Origin: Patescibacterium sp964540895
Lineage (GTDB): Bacteria; Patescibacteriota; Patescibacteriia; Patescibacteriales; Patescibacteriaceae
Length of the DNA stretch: 64,000 nucleotides
Assembly (NCBI GenBank): GCA_964540895.1
Contig: CAZIOP010000001.1
Span: 573,631 to 637,630 of the forward strand
Direction of reading: 5' to 3'
Positions 41,646 through 51,054 of the stretch are shown here, piece after piece (position 1 is the first letter of the stretch; every line of letters begins with the position of its first letter). Both the position numbers and the translations under genes were made by a program. Under the pieces are notes generated by a model. That model did no database searches. It saw only the letters and a program-made list of their open reading frames with translations, and was not told the DNA's origin.

Positions 41646-42893
41646 ATGATGTCAGATAATCTACTACAGCTTAAGGAAGCCTACGAGTTAATTAAAACTC
41701 ACGGCTTACTTGATATTAATGAACACAGTAACATCATTGAAATATTACAATCTCCCCAACGCTTTGTACGTGTTAGTTTGCCAGTGGTAATGGACAATGG
41801 AGCGATTAAAGTTTTTCAAGGCTACCGAGCGCAATACAATAACGCTCGTGGTCCATATAAAGGTGGACTTAGATATCATCCAGAAGTTGATGAAGACGAA
41901 ATCACCTCGCTGGCTTTTTGGATGACAATAAAATGTGCGGTAGTTGATATTCCGTTTGGTGGTGGCAAAGGCGGTATTATTGTTGACCCTAAAAAACTAA
42001 GCCATGGGGAGTTAGAGCGATTAACTCGCGCTTTGTCTCGTGCGCTTGCTCCAATAATTGGACCTGAAATTGATGTCCCTGCGCCTGATGTCTACACTAC
42101 TCCGGAAATAATGAATTGGTTTCGAGAAGAATATGAAAAATTTACAGGCAATACGAGTTTGGCAGTCATTACTGGTAAACCACGAGCACAAGGCGGTTCA
42201 GAAGGTCGGGGAACAGCTACTGGGCTTGGGGCTGCCTATGTTCTTGAATCATACTTAACAAAAGAAAACTTAGCTAACAAAGAAGTTACCATTGCACTTC
42301 AAGGCTTTGGTAATGCTGGTTTACATTTTGCTACATCTGCACAAAAAAACTGGAAAATAGTGGCTACTTCTGATTCTAAAAGTGCAATTTATAATAAAAA
42401 TGGTTTGGATATTTCAGCCTTACAGGAACATAAAGAAAAAACTGGCTCTGTAATAAATTTTCAAGACAGTACAAATATTACTAATGAAGAATTACTATCA
42501 CTAGAAGTTGATGTCCTGATTCCGGCCGCCATGAACGATTCAATTACTGAACAGAATGTAGGGAATGTTAAGGCTAAAGTAATTTTAGAAATCGCTAATG
42601 GACCAATTACTTTACCTGCCAGTAAACAACTGATTGAAAAAGGTGTAATAATAATTCCTGACGTACTTGTTAACGCTGGTGGCGTAGTTGTGTCATATTT
42701 TGAATGGAAACAAAATATGACAAAAGAAACATGGTCACTTGAAGACGTAAATACTAAGTTAAAAGAAGTAATGAACCAAGCTAGTGAAACGGTGTGGGAA
42801 TATTCAAAAAAGTATTCCTTGGATTTACGTACGACTGCTTACGTAATTGCTGTTAAAAAAATATTAAAAGCTATTAAAAAGATTGTTACTTAA
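41646..42893 (+). CDS. gdhA: Glu/Leu/Phe/Val family dehydrogenase (glutamate dehydrogenase)
   Basis: 415 aa. The substrate site has GPYKGGLRYHP (lysine at 72), FWMTIKCAVVDIPFGGGKGG (lysines at 96 and 108) and the catalytic aspartate in PAPDVYT. The Rossmann half shows VTIALQGFGNAGLH. Length and the GGLRYHP block favour glutamate dehydrogenase, which links 2-oxoglutarate, ammonia and glutamate. An ATG one codon downstream (41649) is an equally possible start. Last gene of the tsaD-trpS-gdhA set, ending at a terminator. Confidence 0.92.
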   Translation: MMSDNLLQLKEAYELIKTHGLLDINEHSNIIEILQSPQRFVRVSLPVVMDNGAIKVFQGYRAQYNNARGPYKGGLRYHPEVDEDEITSLAFWMTIKCAVVDIPFGGGKGGIIVDPKKLSHGELERLTRALSRALAPIIGPEIDVPAPDVYTTPEIMNWFREEYEKFTGNTSLAVITGKPRAQGGSEGRGTATGLGAAYVLESYLTKENLANKEVTIALQGFGNAGLHFATSAQKNWKIVATSDSKSAIYNKNGLDISALQEHKEKTGSVINFQDSTNITNEELLSLEVDVLIPAAMNDSITEQNVGNVKAKVILEIANGPITLPASKQLIEKGVIIIPDVLVNAGGVVVSYFEWKQNMTKETWSLEDVNTKLKEVMNQASETVWEYSKKYSLDLRTTAYVIAVKKILKAIKKIVT

Positions 42894-42914
42894 CTTATAA
42901 TTTACAATAATGAA

Positions 42915-42952
42915 AAAAGGCAGATAATATATTTCTATATTTTCTGCCTTTT
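42915..42952. terminator. Intrinsic terminator after gdhA
   Basis: 10-bp stem AAAAGGCAGA/TCTGCCTTTT enclosing an AT-rich partly paired loop. It separates gdhA (plus) from the 116 aa gene (minus, stop at 42956) and can act on both strands. Confidence 0.8.
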
Positions 42953-42955
42953 AGT

Positions 42956-43306
42956 TTAATTCGCATACCGGTATTCTTCCAGTAAATGCATGATATCTTT
43001 ATATGCCTTAAGTTGATCTTCATTCACAGAATCACTATCCGAGTAACCACGAAGTAAATTTTCAAGTCTATCAACTAATTTTACTTCATCTTCCTCTAAT
43101 TTTCGTTTGCTGTCATCTTGATCCTCGTTTCTGAGTTCTTTTATAGCTAATCGACAGACAAAAATTGTAGTTACTGGTAATTCTTTTTCCTGCATTTCTT
43201 CAATCTTATATTTTAATCTATATGCAGAATCTATAACACCTGGATCTAAAGAATCATCATAATTGAGTTCCTTAGAAGGTTTATTGTTACCCTGATGTTG
43301 ACTCAT
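42956..43306 (-). CDS. Hypothetical acidic helical protein
   Basis: 116 aa, highly charged (KELRNEDQDDSKRKLEEDEVKLVDRLENLL), probably all-helical, no membrane segment and no recognised domain. The start is supported by a strong AGGAGG site. It is a single-gene unit with a candidate promoter TTTACA-N17-TATGTT and a downstream terminator. Its ribosome site is much stronger than in neighbouring genes. Confidence 0.6.
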   Translation of the reverse strand: MSQHQGNNKPSKELNYDDSLDPGVIDSAYRLKYKIEEMQEKELPVTTIFVCRLAIKELRNEDQDDSKRKLEEDEVKLVDRLENLLRGYSDSDSVNEDQLKAYKDIMHLLEEYRYAN

Positions 43307-43310
43307 TTCT

Positions 43311-43318
43311 TCCTCCTT
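43311..43318 (-). promoter_or_regulatory. Strong Shine-Dalgarno site
   Basis: AAGGAGGA on the minus strand, with GGAGG 5 bases before the ATG at 43304-43306. One of only two such clear sites noticed in this window. Confidence 0.7.
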
Positions 43319-43344
43319 TTTCTATTTATTTTTTAATTAAACAT

Positions 43345-43373
43345 AACATAACAGAAAAAACAGTAAATGTAAA
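43345..43373 (-). promoter_or_regulatory. Candidate promoter of the 116 aa gene
   Basis: TTTACA (43368-43373) and TATGTT (43345-43350) with a 17-base spacer on the minus strand, just after the phosphomannomutase stop. Confidence 0.45.
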
Positions 43374-43379
43374 GGATTG

Positions 43380-44753
43380 TTAGACCTTAGCTATAAAATC
43401 CAAAATCTCCTTTTGCTTTTCTTGCATAATCTCCTGGCTAACAGCTTCAAGATTGAGTCGTAATAATGGCTCAGTGTTAGACAAACGAACATTAAACCAA
43501 AAATCTGGATACTCAACTGTTAAACCATCAAGTTCACTTTGGTCTCCACTACTATAATTCTCTTTTAAAGCAACAATAATTTCTTGTCCGTTAGTAACTT
43601 TTAGATTAATTTCTCCACTGTGAAAATATTTGTAATATGGCTTAGCGTAGTCAGATAATGACTGGTTATTATTTGATAATTCAACTAGCAATTTCAAGAA
43701 AACAATACCTGGAACTTCATAACAGCCCTCTTTTTCCATATGAAGAAAAAAGTGTCCTGATGATTCACCAGCAAAGTATGCACCGGAATCAATCATAGCT
43801 TCTTTGATAAGCGAATGGCCGACACGAGTAACTAAAGGCGAACCACTATTAGCAATAATTGTATCGTAGGTGATGCGACCGGGACGGACATCATACGCAA
43901 TGGTCGAATGAGGTTTTTCTTGTAGAAATATTTTTGAGAGTATGGCTCGAGTAATTCCCGGTTCAATTGGTACCGCCTTGTTATCAATAAAAAATATACG
44001 ATCGGCGTCACCATCAGTCGCAACCCCTAAATCTGTATTATTTTCTAGAACTACCTTACATAACTCTTGAACATTTTCTTTTTTGTAAGGATCAGCTTCA
44101 TGATTGGGAAATGTTCCATCCAACTCCCAATTCATTCTAATAATCTCCAGTTGAGGTATATGTTTAGCTAAAACATCAAAATATAAAGCTCCCATCGCAT
44201 TGGCTGTATCAATAGCCACTTTCACTGGCTTAATGTCAGATATAGTTATATGTGACAAATCATACTCAACCTGAGTAACCAATATATCTTCTCTTTTAGT
44301 ACATTTTCCTTTTTCAGAAAAAATTGATAACTCTTCATTAATAATTAAACGCTTAAGATCATTAATACCACTGTCTCCCCCAATTGGAGAAGCTAATTGT
44401 CGTACTAATTTAAAACCATTATACTCTTTAGGATTATGAGATGCACTAACTTGTATTCCTCCATCATAGTGATGATGAGCAACAGCAAAATAAAAAGTTG
44501 GAGACGAAGCTAAACCAATATCAATGACTTCTGCTCCCCCATCAACTAGACCTTTAATTAACTCAGCATGTAATGACGATGAAGACACTCGCATATCACA
44601 GCCAACTACTACAGTAATATGAGATCGTCCTAGTTCTTCACGTCGTAACTGGCAATAAGCCAGGCCTACTTTGTAGGCAAACTCATCATCAAAATCAACA
44701 CCATATACTCCCCGAATGTCATAGGCTTTAAAAATACTTGGATTATATTTCAT
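43380..44753 (-). CDS. Phosphomannomutase/phosphoglucomutase
   Basis: 457 aa alpha-D-phosphohexomutase. Phosphoserine loop SASHNPKEYNGFKL, metal loop DGDADRIFF, sugar-binding GESSGHFF and the C-terminal phosphate loop RLSNTEPLLRLNLEA are all present. It interconverts hexose 6- and 1-phosphates and so can supply glucose-1-phosphate for RmlA or mannose-1-phosphate for GDP-mannose. CDIRGVYG-type start (AYDIRGVYG) fits the ManB/AlgC group. Specificity cannot be fixed from sequence. Confidence 0.92.
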   Translation of the reverse strand: MKYNPSIFKAYDIRGVYGVDFDDEFAYKVGLAYCQLRREELGRSHITVVVGCDMRVSSSSLHAELIKGLVDGGAEVIDIGLASSPTFYFAVAHHHYDGGIQVSASHNPKEYNGFKLVRQLASPIGGDSGINDLKRLIINEELSIFSEKGKCTKREDILVTQVEYDLSHITISDIKPVKVAIDTANAMGALYFDVLAKHIPQLEIIRMNWELDGTFPNHEADPYKKENVQELCKVVLENNTDLGVATDGDADRIFFIDNKAVPIEPGITRAILSKIFLQEKPHSTIAYDVRPGRITYDTIIANSGSPLVTRVGHSLIKEAMIDSGAYFAGESSGHFFLHMEKEGCYEVPGIVFLKLLVELSNNNQSLSDYAKPYYKYFHSGEINLKVTNGQEIIVALKENYSSGDQSELDGLTVEYPDFWFNVRLSNTEPLLRLNLEAVSQEIMQEKQKEILDFIAKV

Positions 44754-44804
44754 ATCTACAAATTAACACTATTTCCTATATTTTCACAAGTTATTTAAAA
44801 ATAA

Positions 44805-44828
44805 TAAAAACCCTACCGAGGGTCTTTT
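44805..44828 (-). terminator. Terminator of the first YVTN propeller gene
   Basis: On minus, ACCCT/AGGGT with loop CGGT, extended by A-T and one G-U pair, then TTTTTATTATTTTT. It lies 20 bases after the stop of the 1294 aa gene. Confidence 0.75.
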
Positions 44829-44849
44829 CTTGAAAAAATAAAATAAAAA

Positions 44850-47800
44850 TTATTTAGTTTCTGCAACTGGAATTTTCTGCAACTCCTTATTCAATATCCC
44901 GGTCATCACGTTACGACTCATACCAATGATGTTAAAACGAGTCACAAAGTGACGAAAACCAAGCTGGTCAACATACCAGGTTTGACCCTTGTTTTCAACT
45001 TGTAGTAAGAATAAGTTCTTCAAACGCTTAGCGAGTGAACCGGGTGATTCGGGTGAAGTCGACGTCGGAATCTTATTCAAGTTATTATTAGAAATACCCA
45101 AGGCAACTATCCTAAATAGATCCAACGCCTTAGCTGGTGTTACTTCATATCGTTTGCCATCAGTCGGAAACTGATACCACAGACGTCCATGATCATTAAC
45201 ATCGATAAATATTTTACTCATTACACGATCAACTAATTTAAGGCTAAATGTTTCAGAATCAATATTACTATTTTCAGTATTCGTCTCCCCAGATAGTGGT
45301 GAATCTGGTCCAATTGGTTCAACAGGGGGTTTAGAACCACCTCCTCCAATCCCTACTCCTCCACTCGTTGTGGTAAATGTATAATCACCTGACATAGTAC
45401 TGTTACCTGTAGCATCAGTTGATGTTATACGATAGTGATATGTGGTGGCAATAGGAAGATTGATAATAGATATAGAATGAGAGGGAGATAAACTATCTAA
45501 GGTTAGCATGGTACCATAATCAGTTGTTAATCCATACTCAACAGTGGAGTTAGCTTCAATGTCGGTTGCCCAAGAGATGTCTACTTTGGTTGGTAAAGCA
45601 TTATTGCTTCTAATATTAGAAATCACTGGAAAGGCTGATCGCAATGTATTGTTATTGGTATTTAAAATCGATACTGCATCATCCTGAAAACGTGTCAGAT
45701 AGATATCTGTACCACTGATAGACATACCAGCAGGTGAATGGCCGACATTGATAGTAGCAGTAACAGCGTTAGTACCGGTATCAATCACAGAAATAGTACC
45801 TGCATCGAAATTCTCAACATAAACTTTGCTACCAAGACCCACAATACCACGAGGTCCTGTACCCACCGTGATAGTAGCCGTCACAGCGTTGGTAGCAGTA
45901 TTAATGACTGAGACATTATTCGATCTAAAATTAGCAACATAGATGTTAGTTCCCAGAGACGTAATACCACGAGGACCAGTAGAACCTGCAGGCAGTACAA
46001 TGGTAGCGGATACAGTATTGGTAGCAGAATCAATCACCGAAATACTATTGCCACCACTGTAATTAGGGTCACCATAGTTAGAAACATAGAGATAGGTACT
46101 GTAGGCTCTGATACCACGTGGATAGGTACCAACAGGAATAGTTGCTGTAACCGTGTTAGTAGCAGTATCAATCACCGAGACAGTATTTGAGAGTGAATTC
46201 GTGACATACACCTTGGTACCAAGCACTGCCACGTAATATGGTTTTACACCAACGGTAACAGTAGCTACTACTGAATTACTATTGGTATTGATGACTGAGA
46301 CAGAGTTAGACCCAGTGTTAGCTACATAGACATAGGTAGTGCCAGAAATTGAAATAGTGGAAAGACCATAGGGTTCAGAACCAACTGAGATGGCAGCAAT
46401 CGTCGTATGATCAGTTTTGCGAATTACTGAGACTGAATTATCGCCTTGATTTGCTACATAGATATAGGGAATACCACCTACCGTAATCGGAGCTGTCATT
46501 TGATATGGTTTCTCACCTACTTCAACAGCTTGATATGAACCGATAACAATATTTTTAGTGTCACCAAGATTACGAGTGATGAAGGAATTTTCCGCGACTA
46601 AACTACCTTGTGAGGAAGGCAATGAATAGCTAGTACGGTTACGAGCACTGGTATCAGTGACTGAGGCTGAGGTAATACTAGAAACAGAAAGATCAGGTGT
46701 AGATTGTCCACTTCCCACTGTATACGTACCGGACAATGTGGTACCTAACACCGTACTTAATACCACTGAGGCACCAGAATTGAGTGCCACCGTCATGGTT
46801 GAACCACCAGCTAATGACTGACCAAAATTGGCAGTGATGCTTATAGTGTCACCGATACTATATTCACCGTCAGCAGTGGCGCTGGAGAAGGAGATGAGGT
46901 TGGGAAGTTGAGAAGTAACGGAGGTGGTATCAAAAAAAGAAACACCTGAGTTACCATTATCACTTGAATATATTTTTTTGCCAACCGCTGTTATATAAAA
47001 AGGATACGCTCCAGTAGCCACCGTTTGCACGATTGAATTAGTGTTAGGATTTACAATGGTAACTGTATTAGCGCCAACATTTGAAACATAAACAAGATTA
47101 TCAATAACATTAGTATCATAAGGAGTATCATTTGCAACCAGTGAAGTTATAACTGTATCTGTAAGTGAATTAATAATAACAATTCGATTACCAGTTCTAG
47201 TTGGGACAAACACTTTTGTTCCATGAACATTTGAAAAATAAGGATTGCCTGCTGTAGTAATAGTACTTGAAACCGTATCAGTCAAGGTATTAATAACTGA
47301 GACATTACCACTCCCATAATTACTAACATACACTTTTGTACCAACTGCTAAAGCATATGATGGCTCACTCCCAACTGCAATAGTAGCTGATACTGTATCA
47401 GTAGCTGTATTAATAACCGAAACTGTACCTGAACCACGATTTGGGACGTATAGCTTAGAACCAACCACACCACTTCTCCAAGGTGAAGACCCAACTGTAA
47501 TTGTGCTTGTTACTGTATCAGTTGTTGTATTAATAACTGAAACTGCGTTTGTGTCAGTGCCACTTACATAAATTTTGTTCCCTTTAACAGTTAAAAAATA
47601 AGGACCACCAACAGTAGAGATTGTAGAAACAACTGTGTCAGTCAAAGTATCGATAACTGAAACTGAAGAACTTTGTAAATTACCAACATAGAGCTTAGTA
47701 CCAACCAAAACTGATAATTCTGGATAATTACCAACTGAAATTGTTGATAACACTGAATTAGTAGTTGTATCAATGACTGTCACACTACTACTATGGTTAT

Positions 47801-48734
47801 TACTAACATATAACTTAGTTCCCACTAAAGTTGAATAAACGGGTGCGTTACCAACTGGAATAGCGGTACGGATTGTTGTGGCTGAAAAACCACCATCTAA
47901 AAATTGTAAACCTTGAAAAGTCTCTATTGGTGTACTACCCACTGTATAAGCTAAAGTTACCGTATCATTATAAGCAATTGAAGTGCCGAAGCTCAAAATA
48001 ACTTTTTCTCTTGATATGGAAACAGATGTAACAGTGACGGGACTACCATTCACGGTTAACGTAAAATCACTAGTATCAGGTACTGCAGTTGTTTTTAGAG
48101 TCTTCTCTACATTGAGGTGAAGCGTCGTTCCTAAAGCAGTCTTTCCCGTATAATTTATATTTACACTAAAAGTTCCACCATTAACACGTTCAAATAGTGT
48201 TGTATCGTCATAAGATAAATATGTTGAATCAATTTCTATTCCATCAGCAATAACTACCCACGCTTGATTATTTACTGCAAAAGTAACATCTAACTCAGAT
48301 AATAAGAAATCAGTAAACCGACGAATTTGTTGACCCCCAACCGTACCAACATTACTTGTTCTATCTTCATAAAAAGTTGCATCACCATCAACTATTCCAT
48401 TGTTTACTCCGGAATTATAAAAACTAGCATTACCGGTAATAGTTCCATCGTTAGAAGCATCACCTCGAATACTAGGACTGCCATTATAAGTCGCTCCAGC
48501 TACAATTGTTAATTCATCATCGCTTAAGTTAGGTAAACTACCTGCATGCACTGTCAACCCAGCATCTAACCAATAGTTTCCTAAGGTTGCCGGATTAGTA
48601 TTAACAGCATTATTAAACCAATAATCAGTAGGCACCGCTTGTGCGGTGAAAGTTCTAAAAAGAATACCTGAAGATACTAAAACACCAACGGTTATAATAA
48701 AAAAGATAAAAGATTTCCTGGAGGGTCTTTTCAT
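44850..48734 (-). CDS. Secreted YVTN beta-propeller surface protein (paralogue A)
   Basis: 1294 aa. Signal peptide about 1-33. Residues about 34-150 hold TITGNASFYNSG-type short beta repeats. Two YVTN propellers (about 288-610 and 735-1030) repeat the unit NTxTNTVTATIxVGxxP...GxxxYVxN. Between them lies a beta domain (about 611-735), then a fibronectin III-like domain (about 1032-1125), and two C-terminal 50-residue repeats (about 1170-1220 and 1240-1290) centred on GRLWYQ and GQTWYV. Probably an adhesin or wall-bound binding protein. Strongly similar to the gene at 52923-56735. Confidence 0.88.
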   Translation of the reverse strand: MKRPSRKSFIFFIITVGVLVSSGILFRTFTAQAVPTDYWFNNAVNTNPATLGNYWLDAGLTVHAGSLPNLSDDELTIVAGATYNGSPSIRGDASNDGTITGNASFYNSGVNNGIVDGDATFYEDRTSNVGTVGGQQIRRFTDFLLSELDVTFAVNNQAWVVIADGIEIDSTYLSYDDTTLFERVNGGTFSVNINYTGKTALGTTLHLNVEKTLKTTAVPDTSDFTLTVNGSPVTVTSVSISREKVILSFGTSIAYNDTVTLAYTVGSTPIETFQGLQFLDGGFSATTIRTAIPVGNAPVYSTLVGTKLYVSNNHSSSVTVIDTTTNSVLSTISVGNYPELSVLVGTKLYVGNLQSSSVSVIDTLTDTVVSTISTVGGPYFLTVKGNKIYVSGTDTNAVSVINTTTDTVTSTITVGSSPWRSGVVGSKLYVPNRGSGTVSVINTATDTVSATIAVGSEPSYALAVGTKVYVSNYGSGNVSVINTLTDTVSSTITTAGNPYFSNVHGTKVFVPTRTGNRIVIINSLTDTVITSLVANDTPYDTNVIDNLVYVSNVGANTVTIVNPNTNSIVQTVATGAYPFYITAVGKKIYSSDNGNSGVSFFDTTSVTSQLPNLISFSSATADGEYSIGDTISITANFGQSLAGGSTMTVALNSGASVVLSTVLGTTLSGTYTVGSGQSTPDLSVSSITSASVTDTSARNRTSYSLPSSQGSLVAENSFITRNLGDTKNIVIGSYQAVEVGEKPYQMTAPITVGGIPYIYVANQGDNSVSVIRKTDHTTIAAISVGSEPYGLSTISISGTTYVYVANTGSNSVSVINTNSNSVVATVTVGVKPYYVAVLGTKVYVTNSLSNTVSVIDTATNTVTATIPVGTYPRGIRAYSTYLYVSNYGDPNYSGGNSISVIDSATNTVSATIVLPAGSTGPRGITSLGTNIYVANFRSNNVSVINTATNAVTATITVGTGPRGIVGLGSKVYVENFDAGTISVIDTGTNAVTATINVGHSPAGMSISGTDIYLTRFQDDAVSILNTNNNTLRSAFPVISNIRSNNALPTKVDISWATDIEANSTVEYGLTTDYGTMLTLDSLSPSHSISIINLPIATTYHYRITSTDATGNSTMSGDYTFTTTSGGVGIGGGGSKPPVEPIGPDSPLSGETNTENSNIDSETFSLKLVDRVMSKIFIDVNDHGRLWYQFPTDGKRYEVTPAKALDLFRIVALGISNNNLNKIPTSTSPESPGSLAKRLKNLFLLQVENKGQTWYVDQLGFRHFVTRFNIIGMSRNVMTGILNKELQKIPVAETK
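44887..45011. repeat. Near-identical 125-base tract shared with 52963-53087
   Basis: Over 125 bases encoding the last C-terminal repeat only one base differs from the paralogous copy (NIIGMSRN against NIIDMSRN). The middle of the two genes differs far more, at synonymous sites, so this end looks recently converted. Confidence 0.85.
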
Positions 48735-48767
48735 ACGTAATAAAGTATATTATCTATTAATACCTAT

Positions 48768-48796
48768 ATTATAGGTTATTCCTAACAAAAACACAA
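48768..48796 (-). promoter_or_regulatory. Promoter of the first propeller gene
   Basis: TTGTGT (48791-48796) and TATAAT (48768-48773), 17-base spacer, minus strand, in the 77-base gap after rnhA. The -10 box is inside a CCTATATTATAGG palindrome. Confidence 0.55.
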
Positions 48797-48811
48797 AGAA
48801 AAGACTATATT

Positions 48812-49210
48812 TTATTGGTTATCAAGCGCTTGATTAACTAACTTATCAGCTGCTTTATTTTCTTCTCGTCTAACATGTCTAAAAGTTATTTTTTTAAACT
48901 TTAACGAAGCATTATAGGCTTTTACAAACAAAGAAGCTAGCTCTTTATTCTTTACCTTGTACTCATGATTAAGTTGTTTAACTACTAACTCACTATCTAA
49001 TACACATTCTACTTCATCGGCCTTCAAAGCATGGGCTTTTTCTAGGCCAGCAATAACTGCCTGATATTCAGCCTGATTATTAGTGGTCTCGCCAATATAT
49101 TTAGATATCGTTTCAACAACTTGTCCATTACAAGCAATCACTACACCGATAGCTGCTGGACCAGGATTACCTCGTGCTCCCCCGTCACTATGAATTACAT
49201 ATTTAGACAT
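48812..49210 (-). CDS. rnhA: Ribonuclease HI
   Basis: 132 aa. YVIHSDGGARGNPGPAAIGVV, TNNQAEYQAVIAGL, LDSELVVKQL and NKAADKLVNQAL carry the D-E-D-D catalytic residues that bind Mg2+ and cut the RNA of RNA-DNA hybrids. The basic handle helix is short, as in small bacterial forms. It follows recJ by 4 bases, so R-loop removal and recombination repair genes are paired. Confidence 0.95.
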   Translation of the reverse strand: MSKYVIHSDGGARGNPGPAAIGVVIACNGQVVETISKYIGETTNNQAEYQAVIAGLEKAHALKADEVECVLDSELVVKQLNHEYKVKNKELASLFVKAYNASLKFKKITFRHVRREENKAADKLVNQALDNQ

Positions 49211-49214
49211 ATTG

Positions 49215-50948
49215 TTATTTATTTATTTCACTTGCTTCCAAATCAATAATCCGTAATTGAACTTCTCGTCGATTATTAAAAAAATTAAAACCTACCGAGT
49301 ATACCATATCTATCATCTGTCCAACTGCGTAATTCTTATACTCTTCTGCTTTACCAAAAGCTATTGCCCATAACCCACCTACTCGAAACTTAATATGACG
49401 TTTATCTACTCCCATTATCATAACATCTTGAATTATAACATTCCTACTAACAAATTTTGGTTCGGGATTGTCTTGTCCATAAGGAATAAATTTTTCAAAT
49501 TGCTCTAACAAGTTTTCAGTCACATCGGATAAAGATAATTCAGCATCTAAGCGAATAATAGGTGACAAATCAATACTGGATAATTTTTCATTAGCTACTT
49601 GTCGCATCACTGCAATAAAAGAGTCTAGTTCATCTTTACCTTTAACTGTAAAACCGCAAGCCATTTTGTGCCCTCCATACCGTTCCAAATATTCTTTACC
49701 TGCTTCTAAACTAGCTCCAATATCATATTGTTCAATACTACGACCTGATCCCTTGATATGACCTTCACTTAAACTGATAACAAAACAAGGTCGAGAAAAT
49801 TTTTCCACTAATCGTCCAGCCACTAACCCAATCACACCTTCCGACCATTCTCCTGCTTCACCTCGTAAGTCAGGTGATGTAACAATTAATAATTTTTCAT
49901 CTTTCTGTTCTCTAGTAATAATATCAGCGGCGGCTGTCATAATTTCTTCAGTTATTTTTTGTCTTGCAATATTTTTTTCATTTAATTCCAAGGCTAACAT
50001 AGCTGCCTCCTTCTCTGAATTACTAACTAACAATTGATAAGCAGAAGTAGCATGCCCTAGCCGACCAGCCACATTTAACCGTGGAGTAACTTGCCAACTA
50101 ATATTCCATTCTGATACTTCTCCTAATGTCACATTAGCTACTTTTAACAATTCTATTAAACCAAGTCGTGATGATTTATTTATTCTCTCTAATCCTTCTT
50201 TAGCAATTAAACGATTTTCACCTAACAAAGAAACGCAATCAGAAATAGTGCCGATAGCTGCTAAATCAACGATACTTGAAACTAATATTACTTTCTTGTC
50301 TTCATCTAATGTGGAACTATTAATTAATGCAGTGGCAAATTTGTAAGCGACACCTGCTCCACATAAATATTTAAAAGGATAGGTTTCTGCCTCTAGAATT
50401 GGGTTAATAATTAAGCAGGGTGGTAGTTCATTACTATCAGCAGGACCGGTATGATGATCAGTCACAATTACATCAATCCCAAGTGACTTAGCTAAGGTAA
50501 TTTCTTCCTTAGCACGAATTCCATTATCAACTGTAATAATCAATTTTACGTCTTGTCCACCCAACTCCTGAACTATCTTTTTATTAAGACCATAGCCTTC
50601 ACCAAAACGACTAGGAATCCAAACATCTACCTTAGCTTTTAGAATTTGAAGTGTTTGAAATAAAATAGCAGAAGAACTAACACCATCAGCATCATAATCT
50701 CCACAAATAACAATCTTATCTCCCCTTTTTATATGCTCAATAGTTAACGCAATGGCATCAGCCATGTTTCTAAATAGAAATGAATCGTAATTCTTTACAT
50801 GAATCTCGGGATATAAAAAATGTTCAATGACCTCTGTTGTTAATAAACCACGATTAAACAAAAGTTGAGCTACAACTCTAGATACCTGGCTATGTTCCTG
50901 AAAAAAAGTTTCGGGTGCGAAAGGTAATAACTGCCAATTTTTCTTCAT
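49215..50948 (-). CDS. recJ: Single-stranded-DNA-specific exonuclease RecJ
   Basis: 577 aa. DHH family: VICGDYDADGVSSSAILF, TVDNGI and IVTDHHTGP form the Mn2+ site, and GAGVAYKFATAL and the DHHA1 part (YGGHKMACGFTVK) follow, with an OB-fold at the C-terminus. It digests ssDNA 5' to 3' in recombination and mismatch repair. The frame runs to a TTG at 50966, but the ATG at 50946-50948 gives the usual family start. It is preceded by a 31-codon membrane peptide gene. Confidence 0.93.
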   Translation of the reverse strand: MKKNWQLLPFAPETFFQEHSQVSRVVAQLLFNRGLLTTEVIEHFLYPEIHVKNYDSFLFRNMADAIALTIEHIKRGDKIVICGDYDADGVSSSAILFQTLQILKAKVDVWIPSRFGEGYGLNKKIVQELGGQDVKLIITVDNGIRAKEEITLAKSLGIDVIVTDHHTGPADSNELPPCLIINPILEAETYPFKYLCGAGVAYKFATALINSSTLDEDKKVILVSSIVDLAAIGTISDCVSLLGENRLIAKEGLERINKSSRLGLIELLKVANVTLGEVSEWNISWQVTPRLNVAGRLGHATSAYQLLVSNSEKEAAMLALELNEKNIARQKITEEIMTAAADIITREQKDEKLLIVTSPDLRGEAGEWSEGVIGLVAGRLVEKFSRPCFVISLSEGHIKGSGRSIEQYDIGASLEAGKEYLERYGGHKMACGFTVKGKDELDSFIAVMRQVANEKLSSIDLSPIIRLDAELSLSDVTENLLEQFEKFIPYGQDNPEPKFVSRNVIIQDVMIMGVDKRHIKFRVGGLWAIAFGKAEEYKNYAVGQMIDMVYSVGFNFFNNRREVQLRIIDLEASEINK

Positions 50949-50949
50949 A

Positions 50950-51045
50950 CTAGAACATTGGAGCAAATCCCAAAACTAACATCGATATAATAACAATAAT
51001 ACTGAGCACACCCCAAATAATTCTAATTATTTTTCCACGCTTCAT
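50950..51045 (-). CDS. Putative 31 aa membrane micropeptide
   Basis: ATG at 51043-51045 to TAG at 50950-50952 encodes MKRGKIIRIIWGVLSIIVII followed by SMLVLGFAPMF. It has a positively charged start and one hydrophobic helix. It fills the gap between lepA (stop at 51055) and recJ (ATG at 50948) with spacing typical of an operon gene. Too short for family assignment; similar tiny one-helix proteins are common in CPR genomes, from memory. Confidence 0.5.
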   Translation of the reverse strand: MKRGKIIRIIWGVLSIIVIISMLVLGFAPMF

Positions 51046-51054
51046 ATAAAAAAT

